A stretch of 64,000 nucleotides of DNA from Streptomyces sp. NP160 (GCF_006335115.1 NZ_VDMJ01000041.1:1-64000); one strand, 5' to 3'; shown: positions 26,415-35,430, counted from the stretch's first letter. A program made the numbers and translations. The notes: generated by a model not told the origin, from the letters alone.

Positions 26415-26715
26415 CCCGTCCAAGCAGATGGCGGGACGGGCCCCCACCTTCTGAGGCACCGCTGCTGCGGGGTGCCCGACACCCCTGACTGCGCCCTCCC
26501 CACCTGACGCGCCGTTCGCTCGAGCGGACCGCGCTTGCGCTGCCGGCGGCGCTGCCACTGCGCTGCGTGATGACCCCGGGCACCCCACCAGGATTCTTTC
26601 ACTCTCTGTATTGGCTGGTCAGAGGATCAAGAGCCCACAAGGTGGACGTCGAAGAGGCGATCTAGTGTGGGCGACTCAAGTGCGTGGGGAGCGACTCTCT
26701 GGGGAGGGGTGGAGC
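26415..26715. other. 301 bp without a gene
   Basis: Upstream of the ImmA/IrrE-like gene. I see no clear promoter hexamers, repeat or hairpin. A longer protein start (TTG 26611 or GTG 26668) would occupy its right end. Confidence 0.4.
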
Positions 26716-27276
26716 GTGAGTCTGACGGGTGATGAGGCCACCGAGCGGCGCTGCCGCGCCCTTGCAGCCTCCGTCAAGCTGCCCCAGCCCTTCACAGTCC
26801 CGGGGCTGCTGGAGTCCGTCGCGCAGATGACAGGCAAGCGGGTCATCTCTGCCCCCCCACCCTCTATGGGCCTGACGGTCTCGGGATGCACCGAGCACCT
26901 CGGCGACGCCTTTCGCGTGCAACATCCCGACGGGGACGACACCTGGTCGCTTCTGGTGACGTGTCACGAGGTGGGGCACATCCTGGCCGACCACCTGCTC
27001 CCGCCCGGGCCCGCGGTCCGCCGCAAGCACGAGAGCAGCACCGAGCTCTCTCACTTCTCTGAGCACCCGTGGCTGGACTACGCCTGTCGCAGCGACTGCT
27101 CGGATCAGAACGAACGAGAGGCCGAGACCTTCGCGGCCCTGCTGGTGAGTCGCATTACCGAGCAGATCAACGAGGAGCAGCGGTGGGTGACGCGCAAGGC
27201 GGTCACCCCCACACAGCGGCGTGTCATCGGACGCTTCGAGGACATCCTCGGCGGCAGGACCCGCGGCGATGGCTGA
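26716..27276 (+). CDS. ImmA/IrrE-like metallopeptidase domain protein
   Basis: 186 aa from GTG 26716, which follows GGGGAGGGGTGGAG. HEVGHIL (~84-90) is the HExxH zinc site, and EREAETFAALL (~138) supplies the third ligand pattern of COG2856/ImmA-IrrE proteins. These peptidases often cleave or relieve XRE-type repressors under stress or when mobile elements are induced. The upstream gene encodes a double XRE-like regulator and the downstream gene a DUF6545-type membrane protein, an association seen repeatedly in Streptomyces and relatives. Confidence 0.8.
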   Translation: MSLTGDEATERRCRALAASVKLPQPFTVPGLLESVAQMTGKRVISAPPPSMGLTVSGCTEHLGDAFRVQHPDGDDTWSLLVTCHEVGHILADHLLPPGPAVRRKHESSTELSHFSEHPWLDYACRSDCSDQNEREAETFAALLVSRITEQINEEQRWVTRKAVTPTQRRVIGRFEDILGGRTRGDG

Positions 27277-27303
27277 CACCGCGGCCGCCGACCCCCAGGC
27301 GGT

Positions 27304-28506
27304 ATGAACGCCCAGCTGAGTGGCGTCCTGCTCGACGTCCTGTTCCTGGGGGCGCCGCTGCTGCTGGCGTGCGCCTCGGTGGCCACCATCCGCCGCAGCT
27401 CAGGAGCAAGCGGCGCACTGAGCATGCGCGTCGGCCTGGCTGCCGTGGGAGTGGGCACCACCTTCCATCACCCCGGCGTCCGCGACGCGGTCACCGCAGC
27501 CCTCGGTGCCCCCCTGATGTCCACCGCGTACCACGCGGCCTTCCTCATCGTCGGCATCTGTGTTCTGGACGTCCTGGCCGCGGGACTCGGCCGGTCCGAG
27601 CGACGGCGCCGTCGGCAGCTCATGATCGGCGTCGCCGCCTTGATGCTGTTGGCGCTGCCATGGGTGCTCGACCCTCCCGGCCCCCACGGTACGAGCGCGC
27701 TCTACGGGCCGGACTTCTTCAACGACGGCTGGCAGACCGCCGCTCACGCTGGAGTGCTGGTGACCTTCCTCGGGTGGGCAGAGATCAGCCTCCTGCGCCA
27801 CTGCCTGAGCAGGGGCCTGCCCATCGCTCGCACCGCGGTCGGCGTCAGCCTGCTCCTCATCGCGGCCACCGCCGCCTGGGCGCTGGTCTGCCTGGGCACC
27901 GCGGCGATCACCTCAGCGCTGTGGTCGATCGGTCTGGGCGGCGCGATCTCCGCCGACCTCTACAACGCCATGACCGCCGGCTCGATGGGCCTGGCCACAC
28001 TCTTCGTCGCCGCCGGCGCGGCCTGGGCTCCCCTCGCCAGTGCCTGGGGGCGATGGCGAGGCGACCGAGAGCGCAGGAGGCGCGTCGACGTGCTCCTGCC
28101 GCACTGGCAGGACCTGCGCGAGGTGCTGGCAGACCACAGCCCCTTCACCCCGGGCATCCGTGAGGCACCCCGTAGCCCCGAGCAGGCCAAGCTGCAGGAG
28201 CTGCTGCTGTTCGGCGAGATCAGGGAGGCCCACTGGCGGCTGTACGGACTCGTCACCCAGGACGAGGTAGAGGCGTTCCTCAACGAGGCTGAGACCCTGG
28301 GCCTGTCTGCACTCGATGTCATGGCCTACGCAGACCAGTGCTGCTTGCACCTGGGCCTGCAGCGCTGGCGCGCGGGCCAGCGGGCCGTACGCGGCCGGCG
28401 CACCCAGCCCACGGCTCCCACAACGCACCGGGCGCTGGTGGAGCACCTGCTGCGAGGGAGCCAGATCCAGCGCCGTCTGGTTGCCGCACACGGGGAGAAG
28501 CGATGA
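27304..28506 (+). CDS. MAB_1171c/DUF6545-type membrane protein
   Basis: 400 aa. Seven or so membrane helices occupy residues ~5-245 (for example VLLDVLFLGAPLLLACASV, MLLALPWVLDPPG, LLLIAATAAWALVCLGTAAI), followed by a cytoplasmic domain beginning RRVDVLLPHWQDLREVLADH, the layout of MAB_1171c-like proteins with a DUF6545 tail. Function unknown; the family usually sits beside XRE and ImmA/IrrE genes, as here. The stop overlaps the next start (ATGA), so it is co-translated with the oxygenase-like gene. Confidence 0.75.
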   Translation: MNAQLSGVLLDVLFLGAPLLLACASVATIRRSSGASGALSMRVGLAAVGVGTTFHHPGVRDAVTAALGAPLMSTAYHAAFLIVGICVLDVLAAGLGRSERRRRRQLMIGVAALMLLALPWVLDPPGPHGTSALYGPDFFNDGWQTAAHAGVLVTFLGWAEISLLRHCLSRGLPIARTAVGVSLLLIAATAAWALVCLGTAAITSALWSIGLGGAISADLYNAMTAGSMGLATLFVAAGAAWAPLASAWGRWRGDRERRRRVDVLLPHWQDLREVLADHSPFTPGIREAPRSPEQAKLQELLLFGEIREAHWRLYGLVTQDEVEAFLNEAETLGLSALDVMAYADQCCLHLGLQRWRAGQRAVRGRRTQPTAPTTHRALVEHLLRGSQIQRRLVAAHGEKR

Positions 28507-29387
28507 ACGCCGAAGGTTCGGGTCAGGTCGACCCGCCAGAGGGGGCACCGGGGTGCCTGACCAGCGAGCGGCTGCAGCACGCACAGGCCACCTACCGCGC
28601 CCTCGTCCAAGAGCACTACCCGGTGGAGTTCAGCATCGGCCACCGCCTGGCCTACCTGCGCACCTACGCCTCCCCCAGGGTCGCAGGCCTGCTGGTGCAG
28701 ACCGGCCACGTCGCCCACACCCCCCTGAAGCGGGCCACCGACACCGGCCTGTTCATCTACGAGCTCATCCACGCCGGGTTCGACAGCGAGACCGGGGAGC
28801 ACGTCGTGGCCCGCCTGCGAGCGATGCACCTGAGGTGGAAGATCAGGAACGAGGACCACCTGTGGGTCCTGGGGACCTTCGTCGTCCTCAGCCTGCGCCT
28901 CATCGACCAGGTCTCCCACCGCCCCCTCAGCGAGGACGAGCGCCAGGCCACCGTCGACTTCTACCGCGAGCTCGGCACGCGCATGGGCGTGCAGGACGTC
29001 CCGGCCGACTTCGCCACCTTCGCCGCCACCTTCGACGCGTACGAGCTGGCCAACCTGCGTCGCTCCCCCGCCGGCCAGCAGCTGCTCGCGGCCACCTGGC
29101 GAGCGGCGCTGTCCACGATGCCCGCGGTCCTGCGTCCCTTCACCGGTCAGGCCATCGCCGCGCTCACCAGCGAGCCCGCGCGGACCGCTCTGGGTCTTGA
29201 CCGACCGAGTGCGCTGACGAGGTCAGCCGTCTTCCTCGCGCTGCGCACCCACTCGCGCACGGGTGTGCTCGCCAGCACCGCACCGCAGTTCACCCCTGGC
29301 GGACCCCAGGTGGTCTACCCCGGGGGTTACCGCCTCGAGCAGCTCGGCCCCGACGACGCTGAGGATGCGCAGCGGTCCCTCGACTGA
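28503..29387 (+). CDS. MpaB/rubber-oxygenase-like (DUF2236) protein
   Basis: 294 aa from ATG 28503 (ATGA overlap with the upstream gene). GFDSETGEHVVARLRAMHLR with the nearby HLWVLGTFVVLSLRLID corresponds to the core helices of the DUF2236 family (latex clearing protein, MpaB), which hold a b-type haem with histidine ligands and conserved Arg. IGHRLAYLRTYASPRVAGLL and TPLKRATDTGLFIYEL precede it. Members cleave or oxidise isoprenoid-type substrates; the substrate here is unknown. Joined to the regulator, peptidase and membrane-protein set. Confidence 0.7.
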   Translation: MNAEGSGQVDPPEGAPGCLTSERLQHAQATYRALVQEHYPVEFSIGHRLAYLRTYASPRVAGLLVQTGHVAHTPLKRATDTGLFIYELIHAGFDSETGEHVVARLRAMHLRWKIRNEDHLWVLGTFVVLSLRLIDQVSHRPLSEDERQATVDFYRELGTRMGVQDVPADFATFAATFDAYELANLRRSPAGQQLLAATWRAALSTMPAVLRPFTGQAIAALTSEPARTALGLDRPSALTRSAVFLALRTHSRTGVLASTAPQFTPGGPQVVYPGGYRLEQLGPDDAEDAQRSLD

Positions 29388-29825
29388 CCCGTCGGTCAAC
29401 GAGCACCGGTAGCGCGCCAAGTCGTGAGGTCCTGAGCGGTACGCCCTCAACAGAGGTGATCGCCGACCGTCGCAGAAGGGATCGCTGGCCGGACTCGTTG
29501 GCCGAGCAGCGGCTCAGCCCTCTGCGTAGAGGCGCGGAGGATCACCACAGCGTTGCGAGACCCATGGGCGCCGCTCAGCTGATCGGCGCCCTGTCACCTG
29601 CAGCGATGAGCGAAGCCCTGTCTTGACACCACCCACCGTGACAGCGGCTGTCTCACTGCGCTCCCAGTAGACACCCTCGGGGCGCATCCCGCTGATCCCT
29701 GACCCACGCTCGCCCCCGGTGCCGACCGTGAACTCGGCCGACATCTGAGGGCATCGGCAGTCCCAGCAGGTGGGACGGAGCACTGCACAGCACATGGCCG
29801 GTGCTGTTCAGGGCAGACCGCACCT
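29388..29825. other. 438 bp without a gene
   Basis: Between the oxygenase-like and anti-sigma-like genes. The frames here lack coding character, and I see no strong hairpin. Confidence 0.4.
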
Positions 29826-30221
29826 GTGTGCGCTGCGACCCCCACCGCGTCCTTGACCCTGCCGATGGATGCGGTGGCAGCTGCCCGCTCACGGGCCTTC
29901 GTAGAGCAGGCGCACTGCCGCACCCACGCTGCCTCGGTGCTGGATGACGCGCGGCTGCTGATCAGTGAGCTGGTCAGCAACGCGGTGCGCCACGGCAGCC
30001 CACCGATCACCACCGAGATCGAGTGCCGCGGGTCGGCGGGGTTGCACGTGCGTGTCAGTGACGCTGCTCCGGGTGCGCCGGTGGTGCGCGATGCGGATGA
30101 CGATGCCGTCAGCGGTCGGGGGATGCGGTTGGTGGACCTGCTGTCCTCGGCGTGGGGTGTGGAGCCGGGTCAGGCTGGCAAGGCCGTCTGGTTCCAGCTG
30201 GGTCCTGCAGGATCCTGCTGA
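29826..30221 (+). CDS. Anti-sigma-factor-type ATP-binding protein (HATPase_c)
   Basis: 131 aa. LLISELVSNAVRHGSPPI is the N-box of the RsbW/SpoIIAB GHKL ATPase family, and SGRGMRLVDLLSSAWGV the G1-type box, ending KAVWFQLG. This is the short single-domain form that is very common in actinomycetes, acting as a serine kinase of anti-anti-sigma proteins or as a sigma-factor antagonist. GTG 29826 gives 13 extra residues before ATG 29865; neither start has a strong ribosome binding site. No cognate STAS or sigma gene is adjacent. Confidence 0.8.
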   Translation: MCAATPTASLTLPMDAVAAARSRAFVEQAHCRTHAASVLDDARLLISELVSNAVRHGSPPITTEIECRGSAGLHVRVSDAAPGAPVVRDADDDAVSGRGMRLVDLLSSAWGVEPGQAGKAVWFQLGPAGSC

Positions 30222-30388
30222 AGGAGCCGCTGCTTGGGGGATGGGGCCTTGCGCAACCGTGCACCGGAGGCCGGGAGGTTCTTGGGGCGCTTTACCGGCC
30301 GCCGGCTATTTTCGCCGCCGTAGGGATCACTGTCCGAGCCGCCCTGAAGCCTGCCTCGACCACTCTTCCGCGCGGCCGAATATGACTT

Positions 30389-30430
30389 AGGGCCTCACCG
30401 ACCGACCATCTGGCCGGTCGGTGAAGCCCT
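30389..30430 (-). terminator. Hairpin terminator after the persulfide dioxygenase-like gene
   Basis: Perfect 10-bp arms TCACCGACCG and CGGTCGGTGA around a 10-nt loop are extended outward by AGGGCC against AGCCCT with one mismatch. The hairpin lies 6 nt past the stop of the leftward gene at 30436. Confidence 0.7.
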
Positions 30431-30435
30431 CACGA

Positions 30436-31863
30436 TCAGCGGGCGCCAGCGTCCGCCGGCTGCTGCTGCCACGCGCTCCACCCGGCGTAGCTGCCCTCCA
30501 GCTGGACCACGCGGTGCCCGGCGCGGCGCAGGGCGCTGGCCACGACGGCGTTGCGCATCCCGGACTGGCAGTAGGTGACCACCGGGGTGCCCGAGGCGGG
30601 GTCGGGCAGCTGGTCGGTGTGCCACAGCGCCCGCCCACCAGACAGCTGTGTGGAGCCGGGCACGTGGCCGGCGGCGTGCTCGGTGCGGTTGCGGACGTCG
30701 ACGACGGCGGCGCCGGTGGCGGCGACGAAGTCCTCCAGGGCAGCGGGGCTGACGGTCTCTGCGGGTGCGAGGTCGAGCCCGTCCAGGGTGGTGGTGTAGC
30801 CGGTCAGGGCGTCCACCCCGACGCGCACAAAGTGGGCGCGCAGCTCCTCGGCGGCCTCGGCGTCGGCAGCCAGGGCCACCAGCGGGCGGTGCTCGGTCTC
30901 GGGGTCGTAGACCCAGGCGACGTAGCTGGCGGCCTTCGCGGCGCCCGGGACGTGCAGGGCGCCGGCCGGTGAGCCGGCGCGCACGGCGGCGGCGTCGCGG
31001 GCGTCGAGCAGGACCGCCTCGTCGGCGTCCAGGCGGGCGCGCAGCGCCTCGCCCTCGACGCGCTCCAGCGCCGGCAGCGGGCCCAGCACGACGGGACCCT
31101 GGCGGTTCTCGCGCTTCATGCGGGCGAAGTAGGCGTGGGCGTCGGGCTGGCCCTCCAGCAGCTCGGCGACGAAGCCGGCCTCGTCGTCCTCAGCCAGGTA
31201 GCGAGCCCACCAGGCGTACAGGCGCTCGTAGCCGACGGTGGTGGAGGCCACCGCGCCGAGCGCCTTGCCGCACGCGGAGCCCGAGCCGTGGGCGGGGTGG
31301 ACCTGGACGTGGTCAGGAAGGGTCAGGAAGACGCGCTTGAGGCTGGCGAAGAGGTCCTTGGCGCCCTGGTAGCGGGTGTCGAGGCCGCCGGCGGCCTCGT
31401 CGAGCAGGTCCGGGCGCCCCAGGTCCCCGGCGAAGACGAGGTCACCGGAGAGCAGGTAGCCGGGGGCGTCGGTGAAGGCGCCGTCGGTGAGGGTGAAGAC
31501 GAGGTGCTCGGGGGTGTGCCCGGGGGTGTGGCGGGCCTGCAGGACGAGGTTGCCGACGCGCAGCTGGTCGCCGTCGTGCAGGCGCTCGGCGGCGAAGCCG
31601 TACTGCCAGTCCGCGCCGCCCTCGCCGGAGACGTGGGCGGTGGCGCCGGTGGCGGCGGCCAGCTCGCGGGTGCCGGACAGGTAGTCGGCGTGGATGTGGG
31701 TCTCGGTCACGGCGGTGATGCGCATGCCGTGCTTGTCGGCCAGCGCCAGGTAGTCGGCGATGTCGCGGCGGGGGTCGACCACGACGGCCTCACCGGTCTT
31801 CTGGCAGCCGATGAAGTAGCTCGCCTGGGCCAGGTCCTCGTCGTAGAGCCTCTCGAGCAGCAC
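30436..31863 (-). CDS. MBL-fold persulfide dioxygenase-like protein with two rhodanese domains
   Basis: 475 aa. N-terminal beta-lactamase fold (THIHADYLSG, RHTPGHTPEHLVF, SGDLVFAGDLGRPD, HPAHGSGSACG) as in ETHE1/CstB/BlhB-type persulfide dioxygenases, then two rhodanese modules. The first (DEAVLLDARDAAAVRAG) has Ala where the loop cysteine should be and is probably inactive; the second has an active loop VVTYCQSGMRNAV. The enzyme class oxidises glutathione or low-molecular-weight persulfides to sulfite, and the rhodanese domain passes sulfane sulfur. Divergent from the rhodanese/GntR/TauE operon, sharing its promoter region. ATG 31863 follows AGGAGGA. Confidence 0.85.
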   Translation of the reverse strand: MLLERLYDEDLAQASYFIGCQKTGEAVVVDPRRDIADYLALADKHGMRITAVTETHIHADYLSGTRELAAATGATAHVSGEGGADWQYGFAAERLHDGDQLRVGNLVLQARHTPGHTPEHLVFTLTDGAFTDAPGYLLSGDLVFAGDLGRPDLLDEAAGGLDTRYQGAKDLFASLKRVFLTLPDHVQVHPAHGSGSACGKALGAVASTTVGYERLYAWWARYLAEDDEAGFVAELLEGQPDAHAYFARMKRENRQGPVVLGPLPALERVEGEALRARLDADEAVLLDARDAAAVRAGSPAGALHVPGAAKAASYVAWVYDPETEHRPLVALAADAEAAEELRAHFVRVGVDALTGYTTTLDGLDLAPAETVSPAALEDFVAATGAAVVDVRNRTEHAAGHVPGSTQLSGGRALWHTDQLPDPASGTPVVTYCQSGMRNAVVASALRRAGHRVVQLEGSYAGWSAWQQQPADAGAR

Positions 31864-31921
31864 GGGTTCCTCCTGTGGTTCCGGTCAGCGGATCGGGCAG
31901 CTGCTTGCGCAGCCCCCATCC

Positions 31922-31958
31922 TGTACGTACATTTACTTCCAGCGCAAGGTGCGTACAT
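31922..31958. promoter_or_regulatory. Candidate GntR operator sites in the sulfur promoter region
   Basis: TGTACGTACA (31922-31931) is a perfect palindrome, and GTGCGTACAT (31949-31958) repeats its half. They lie between the divergent persulfide dioxygenase and rhodanese genes, the right place for the GntR/HutC-type regulator encoded at 32607. Assignment is by position and symmetry. Confidence 0.5.
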
Positions 31959-32025
31959 TCCATTCCGCTCCTCGCTCCGATCCGCACCGACCACTGGTCG
32001 CACACCGACGAAGGGATCCGCTCCG

Positions 32026-32610
32026 ATGAGCACTCGCACCCCGGCCACCCGGCTGCACCCCGCCCACCTGAACACCGACGCCCTCTCCGACCACCTCGTG
32101 CTGGATGTGCGCAGCGAGGCCGAGTTCGCCGCCGGCAGCCTGCCCGGCGCCCACAACACTCCCTTGGACCGGATCGAGCAGGCCCTGGCCGACCTCGAGC
32201 TGGAGTTGGCCCAGCGCGACGTCGTCCTGGTCTGCCGCTCCGGCGCCCGCGCCCAGCGCGCGGCCGACGCCCTGGCCACCTCCGGAGCGAGCTCGCTGAA
32301 GGTCCTGGACGGCGGGCTGGAGGCAGCCTCCAGCGCCGTCCAGGGCGCCGGCACCTCGCAGGCGGTCCCCTCGATTGGCTGGTCCACCCCCGCCTCCGAG
32401 GCCGGCTGGGGCATGGAGCGCCAGGTCCGCCTGGTGGCGGGGAGCATCGTGGCCACCAGCATCCTCGCCAGTATCTGGAAGCCCAAGGCCCGCTTCGTGG
32501 CTGGTGGTATCGGCGCAGGTTTGACCTTCGCCGCGCTGAGCAACACCTGCGCGATGGGCGCGGCGCTGAGGCGGCTGCCCTTCAACCGGCCTCGCGCGCC
32601 CCGCTCATGA
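32026..32610 (+). CDS. Rhodanese with DUF2892-like membrane tail (YgaP-like)
   Basis: 194 aa. Residues 1-105 are a rhodanese domain (LVLDVRSEAEFAAGSLPGAH, active loop VVLVCRSGARAQRA, LDGGLEA). The tail has two hydrophobic stretches (RLVAGSIVATSILASIWKP; FVAGGIGAGLTFAALSNTCA) as in YgaP-type membrane-anchored sulfurtransferases. It would handle sulfane sulfur at the membrane. ATG 32026 follows AAGGGA. The stop overlaps the next start (ATGA). Confidence 0.85.
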   Translation: MSTRTPATRLHPAHLNTDALSDHLVLDVRSEAEFAAGSLPGAHNTPLDRIEQALADLELELAQRDVVLVCRSGARAQRAADALATSGASSLKVLDGGLEAASSAVQGAGTSQAVPSIGWSTPASEAGWGMERQVRLVAGSIVATSILASIWKPKARFVAGGIGAGLTFAALSNTCAMGAALRRLPFNRPRAPRS

Positions 32611-33464
32611 ACGCGGCGCCCACGACACCCGGTCCCGCCGACGCGGTCCTGCCCGAGCGGGGAAGCGGCACCCCGGTGTGGGCCCAGGTCCAGGCCGACG
32701 TGCGCCGCCGCCTGGACGCCGGAGCCTTCGCCGACGGCGTGCCCGGTGAGAACGCCCTGGCCGAGGAGTACGGCGTCTCCCGCCAGACCGTGCGCCAGGC
32801 GCTGCGGCCCCTGCGCGAGGCCGGCGCCCTCACCGCCCAGCGCGGACGCACCTCCCGCGCGGTCGGCATCACCCAGCCGCTGGGGGCGCTGTACAGCCTG
32901 TTCGCCTCGGTGCGCGCCACCGGCATGACCCAGCGCAGCCGGGTCCTGGCCCTCGACGTCGTCACCGACGGGGGCGCCAGCGCCGCCCTCGGGCTGCCCG
33001 CCGACGCCGAGCTGGTGCACCTGCGGCGGGTGCGCCTGGCCGACGACGTCCCCCTGGCCCTGGACGAGGCTTGGCTGCCGGCGGCGCGCACACGGGCGCT
33101 GCTGCAGGCGGACTTCACCGAGACCGCCCTGTACGACGAGCTGGCCCGCCACTGCGGCATCCACGTGCGCGGCGGCGCCGAGCACCTGCACGCCGTCGTC
33201 ACCACCCCGGCCGAGGCCGCGCTGCTCGGCGTCGCCCCCGGCAGCGCGGCGTTCCTGGTCGAGCGCCTGGGGTGCTCGGAGGGCACCCCCGTGGAGCACC
33301 GCCGGTCCCTGGTGCGCGCGGACAGGTTCAGCGTCAGCGCCCACTTCGCGCCCAGCTCCGGCTACCAGTTCCAGTTCGACGCCGAGCGTCCTGGGCGTCC
33401 TGACGGCCCGGCCGCCAACCCCGCCCACCACCACGCCCCCACCCTGCGAGAGGCCCTGTCATGA
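32607..33464 (+). CDS. GntR/HutC-family regulator of the sulfur operon
   Basis: 285 aa. N-terminal winged helix of GntR type (VWAQVQADVRRRLDAGAF ... ENALAEEYGVSRQTVRQALR), then a UTRA ligand domain (LVHLRRVRLADDVPLALDEA ... TALYDELARHCGIHVRGG). The family usually represses its own cluster until a small molecule binds UTRA; here the ligand could be a sulfur compound (inference). ATGA overlaps join it to rhodanese genes on both sides. Confidence 0.85.
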   Translation: MNAAPTTPGPADAVLPERGSGTPVWAQVQADVRRRLDAGAFADGVPGENALAEEYGVSRQTVRQALRPLREAGALTAQRGRTSRAVGITQPLGALYSLFASVRATGMTQRSRVLALDVVTDGGASAALGLPADAELVHLRRVRLADDVPLALDEAWLPAARTRALLQADFTETALYDELARHCGIHVRGGAEHLHAVVTTPAEAALLGVAPGSAAFLVERLGCSEGTPVEHRRSLVRADRFSVSAHFAPSSGYQFQFDAERPGRPDGPAANPAHHHAPTLREALS

Positions 33465-33847
33465 CCAGCCCTACGAGCCCCGCCAGTTCCGCGCAGCAGC
33501 TCCCCGCTCCTCAGCCGAGCGTGTCCGCCCGCACCGCCGCAGACCTCGTCGCTGGCGGTGCACTGCTCGTCGACGTCCGCGAGGACGAGGAGTGGAAGGC
33601 CGGTCACGCCCCCGACGCCGTCCACGTGCCGCTGGGGGCCATCACCGCCGGGCAGCGCCCAGCGCAGGTCCCCGACGGCGCCGACGTCGTCGTGGTGTGC
33701 CGCTCGGGCAAGCGCGCGGCGCAGGCCGCCGACCGCCTCGCCGCGGCCGGGGTGGCCGTGCGCAACCTCGACGGCGGCATGCAGGCCTGGCAGGACGCCG
33801 GGCTGCCCGTCCGCACCGATAGCGGCGCCCCCGGCACCGTCGCCTGA
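33461..33847 (+). CDS. Single-domain rhodanese
   Basis: 128 aa: LLVDVREDEEWKAGHAPDAV, active loop VVVCRSGKRAAQAA and LDGGMQAWQDAGLPV. The CRSGKR loop is that of thiosulfate/persulfide sulfurtransferases. Start ATG overlaps the GntR gene stop (ATGA). Probably supplies or removes sulfane sulfur in concert with the divergent persulfide dioxygenase. Confidence 0.9.
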   Translation: MTSPTSPASSAQQLPAPQPSVSARTAADLVAGGALLVDVREDEEWKAGHAPDAVHVPLGAITAGQRPAQVPDGADVVVVCRSGKRAAQAADRLAAAGVAVRNLDGGMQAWQDAGLPVRTDSGAPGTVA

Positions 33848-33911
33848 GCCACTCACCTGCGACCGCCCCGCCACACCCTCTCGACGCCTCACCAGACCGA
33901 AGGACAGACCG

Positions 33912-34826
33912 ATGACCGCTGCGCTGATCGCCGTCGCCCTGGGGGTGGCCGTCGGTCTGGTCCTGGGGGTGCTGGGAGGAGGCGGGGCGATCCTGACGGT
34001 GCCCGCGCTGGTGTACCTGCTAGGCATGCCCGCCGCTGAGGCCACCACCGCGAGCCTGGTCATCGTCGGGGTCGCCGCAGCCACCAGCAGCCTGACCCAC
34101 GCCCGTGCCGGGGCGGTGCGCTGGGGGACAGCGCTGGTCTTCGTCGGTGTCGGTGTACCCGCCACCGTGGCGGGAGCGGCGCTGAACCACCGAGCGCCCG
34201 CGGCGGTGGTGCTGGTCAGCTTCGCGGTGGTGATGCTGGCTTCGGCGGCGGCGATGGTTCACCGGACTCTGAAGCGCCCCGCGTCCCCAGCTGTTGTTCG
34301 GCTGCTGGCCCCGGCTGGCCGGGTGAGTACCGCGGGAGGCGGGCTCGTAGCTGACGGCGCTGTCGGCGCAGAAGGCGCTGGAGGTGCGGTGGCCGTGCGC
34401 GCACCAGCAGCGCCGCCTCGCACACCTGCCCGTCAACCGCTCACGGCCCGGCGCCGCAGGGCGGTTCCGGTCGCCTTCGCGGGGCTGGTGGTCGGTCTGC
34501 TGACGGGGTTCCTGGGTGTGGGTGGGGGCTTCGTCATCGTGCCCGCGCTGGTGCTGGTGCTGGGGCTGTCGATGCCGGTGGCGGTGGGCACCTCGCTGGT
34601 GGTCATCGCGCTGAACTCGGGTGTGTCCCTGCTAGCGCGTGCCGGCACCGCGCACTTCGACTGGGCGGTCATCGTGCCCTTCACCGTGGGAGCGGTGGCG
34701 GCCTCGTTCGCGGGTCGGCCGCTGGCGGCGCGGCTTTCTCCTCGCGCTGCCAGCCTGTCCTTCGCTGGACTGCTGGGGCTCGTCGCGGTCTACATCCTGC
34801 TGCAGTCCACGAGCGTCCTCGCCTGA
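33912..34826 (+). CDS. TauE/SafE-family sulfite exporter
   Basis: 304 aa, about eight membrane helices in two repeats. Each repeat begins with the family glycine motif: VLGVLGGGGAILTVPALVYL and LTGFLGVGGGFVIVPALVLV. A longer-than-usual Ala/Gly-rich cytoplasmic loop separates the halves. TauE/SafE proteins export sulfite or sulfur anions, the expected product of the persulfide dioxygenase. ATG 33912, 64 nt after the rhodanese gene. Confidence 0.85.
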   Translation: MTAALIAVALGVAVGLVLGVLGGGGAILTVPALVYLLGMPAAEATTASLVIVGVAAATSSLTHARAGAVRWGTALVFVGVGVPATVAGAALNHRAPAAVVLVSFAVVMLASAAAMVHRTLKRPASPAVVRLLAPAGRVSTAGGGLVADGAVGAEGAGGAVAVRAPAAPPRTPARQPLTARRRRAVPVAFAGLVVGLLTGFLGVGGGFVIVPALVLVLGLSMPVAVGTSLVVIALNSGVSLLARAGTAHFDWAVIVPFTVGAVAASFAGRPLAARLSPRAASLSFAGLLGLVAVYILLQSTSVLA

Positions 34827-35007
34827 TCCCGGCCTGCTCTTGAGGTCGAACCCCGCCTCACCTTCGAAACCTGAGGGTGTGTCGTACGGGGACCGCTGAC
34901 CGCCCGCCTCGGTCAGGGGCGCGACCCCCTGCCGCTCAAGGCCGCCGTCCGTCGCAGTCGGGATCGCTCTCCGGACACTGACCTGAGCCGTCGTCCGTCG
35001 AGGTGAC

Positions 35008-35430
35008 TCAGCCGAGGCGGTCGACGAGCTCCTCGACGCGGGCGGCGATGTCGTCGCGGATCAGGCGCATCCGCTCCGTCCCCTCGACACCGCGGGTGGA
35101 GGGCTCATCGGTCTCCCACACCTCCACCGGGGTCCCGTCGACGGGCTCGACGTGGGCTTCCTTCCCGAGCACGACGACGAGGTCAGCCGCGCGCACGTCG
35201 TCGTCAGTGAGCTGGTGGATGCGCTCAGTAGAGATGTCGACGCCGACCTCGGCCAGGCTCGCCACCGACTGGGCGTTGAGCTTGTCGCCGGCCTGGGTGC
35301 CGGCCGAGGAGACCTGCAGATCCAGGCCCCGCTTCTCGGCGGCGTGGCGCATCAAGCCGGCTGCCATCTGAGACTTGCCGCCGTTGCGGACGCACACGAA
35401 GAGCACGCGCGGCGTGTCGGTGGTGCTCAT
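35008..35430 (-). CDS. arsC: Arsenate-mycothiol transferase-type ArsC
   Basis: 140 aa. LFVCVRNGGKSQMAAGLM is the NGGKSQ form of the phosphatase-like loop seen in corynebacterial arsenate-mycothiol transferases, where Lys replaces the Arg of low-molecular-weight phosphatases. LTDDDVRAADLVVVLG and RMRLIRDDIAARVEEL complete the fold. It would join arsenate to mycothiol for reduction by mycoredoxin. The ATG overlaps the preceding arsC stop (ATGA). Last gene of the leftward ars operon. Presence supports a mycothiol-making host. Confidence 0.85.
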   Translation of the reverse strand: MSTTDTPRVLFVCVRNGGKSQMAAGLMRHAAEKRGLDLQVSSAGTQAGDKLNAQSVASLAEVGVDISTERIHQLTDDDVRAADLVVVLGKEAHVEPVDGTPVEVWETDEPSTRGVEGTERMRLIRDDIAARVEELVDRLG

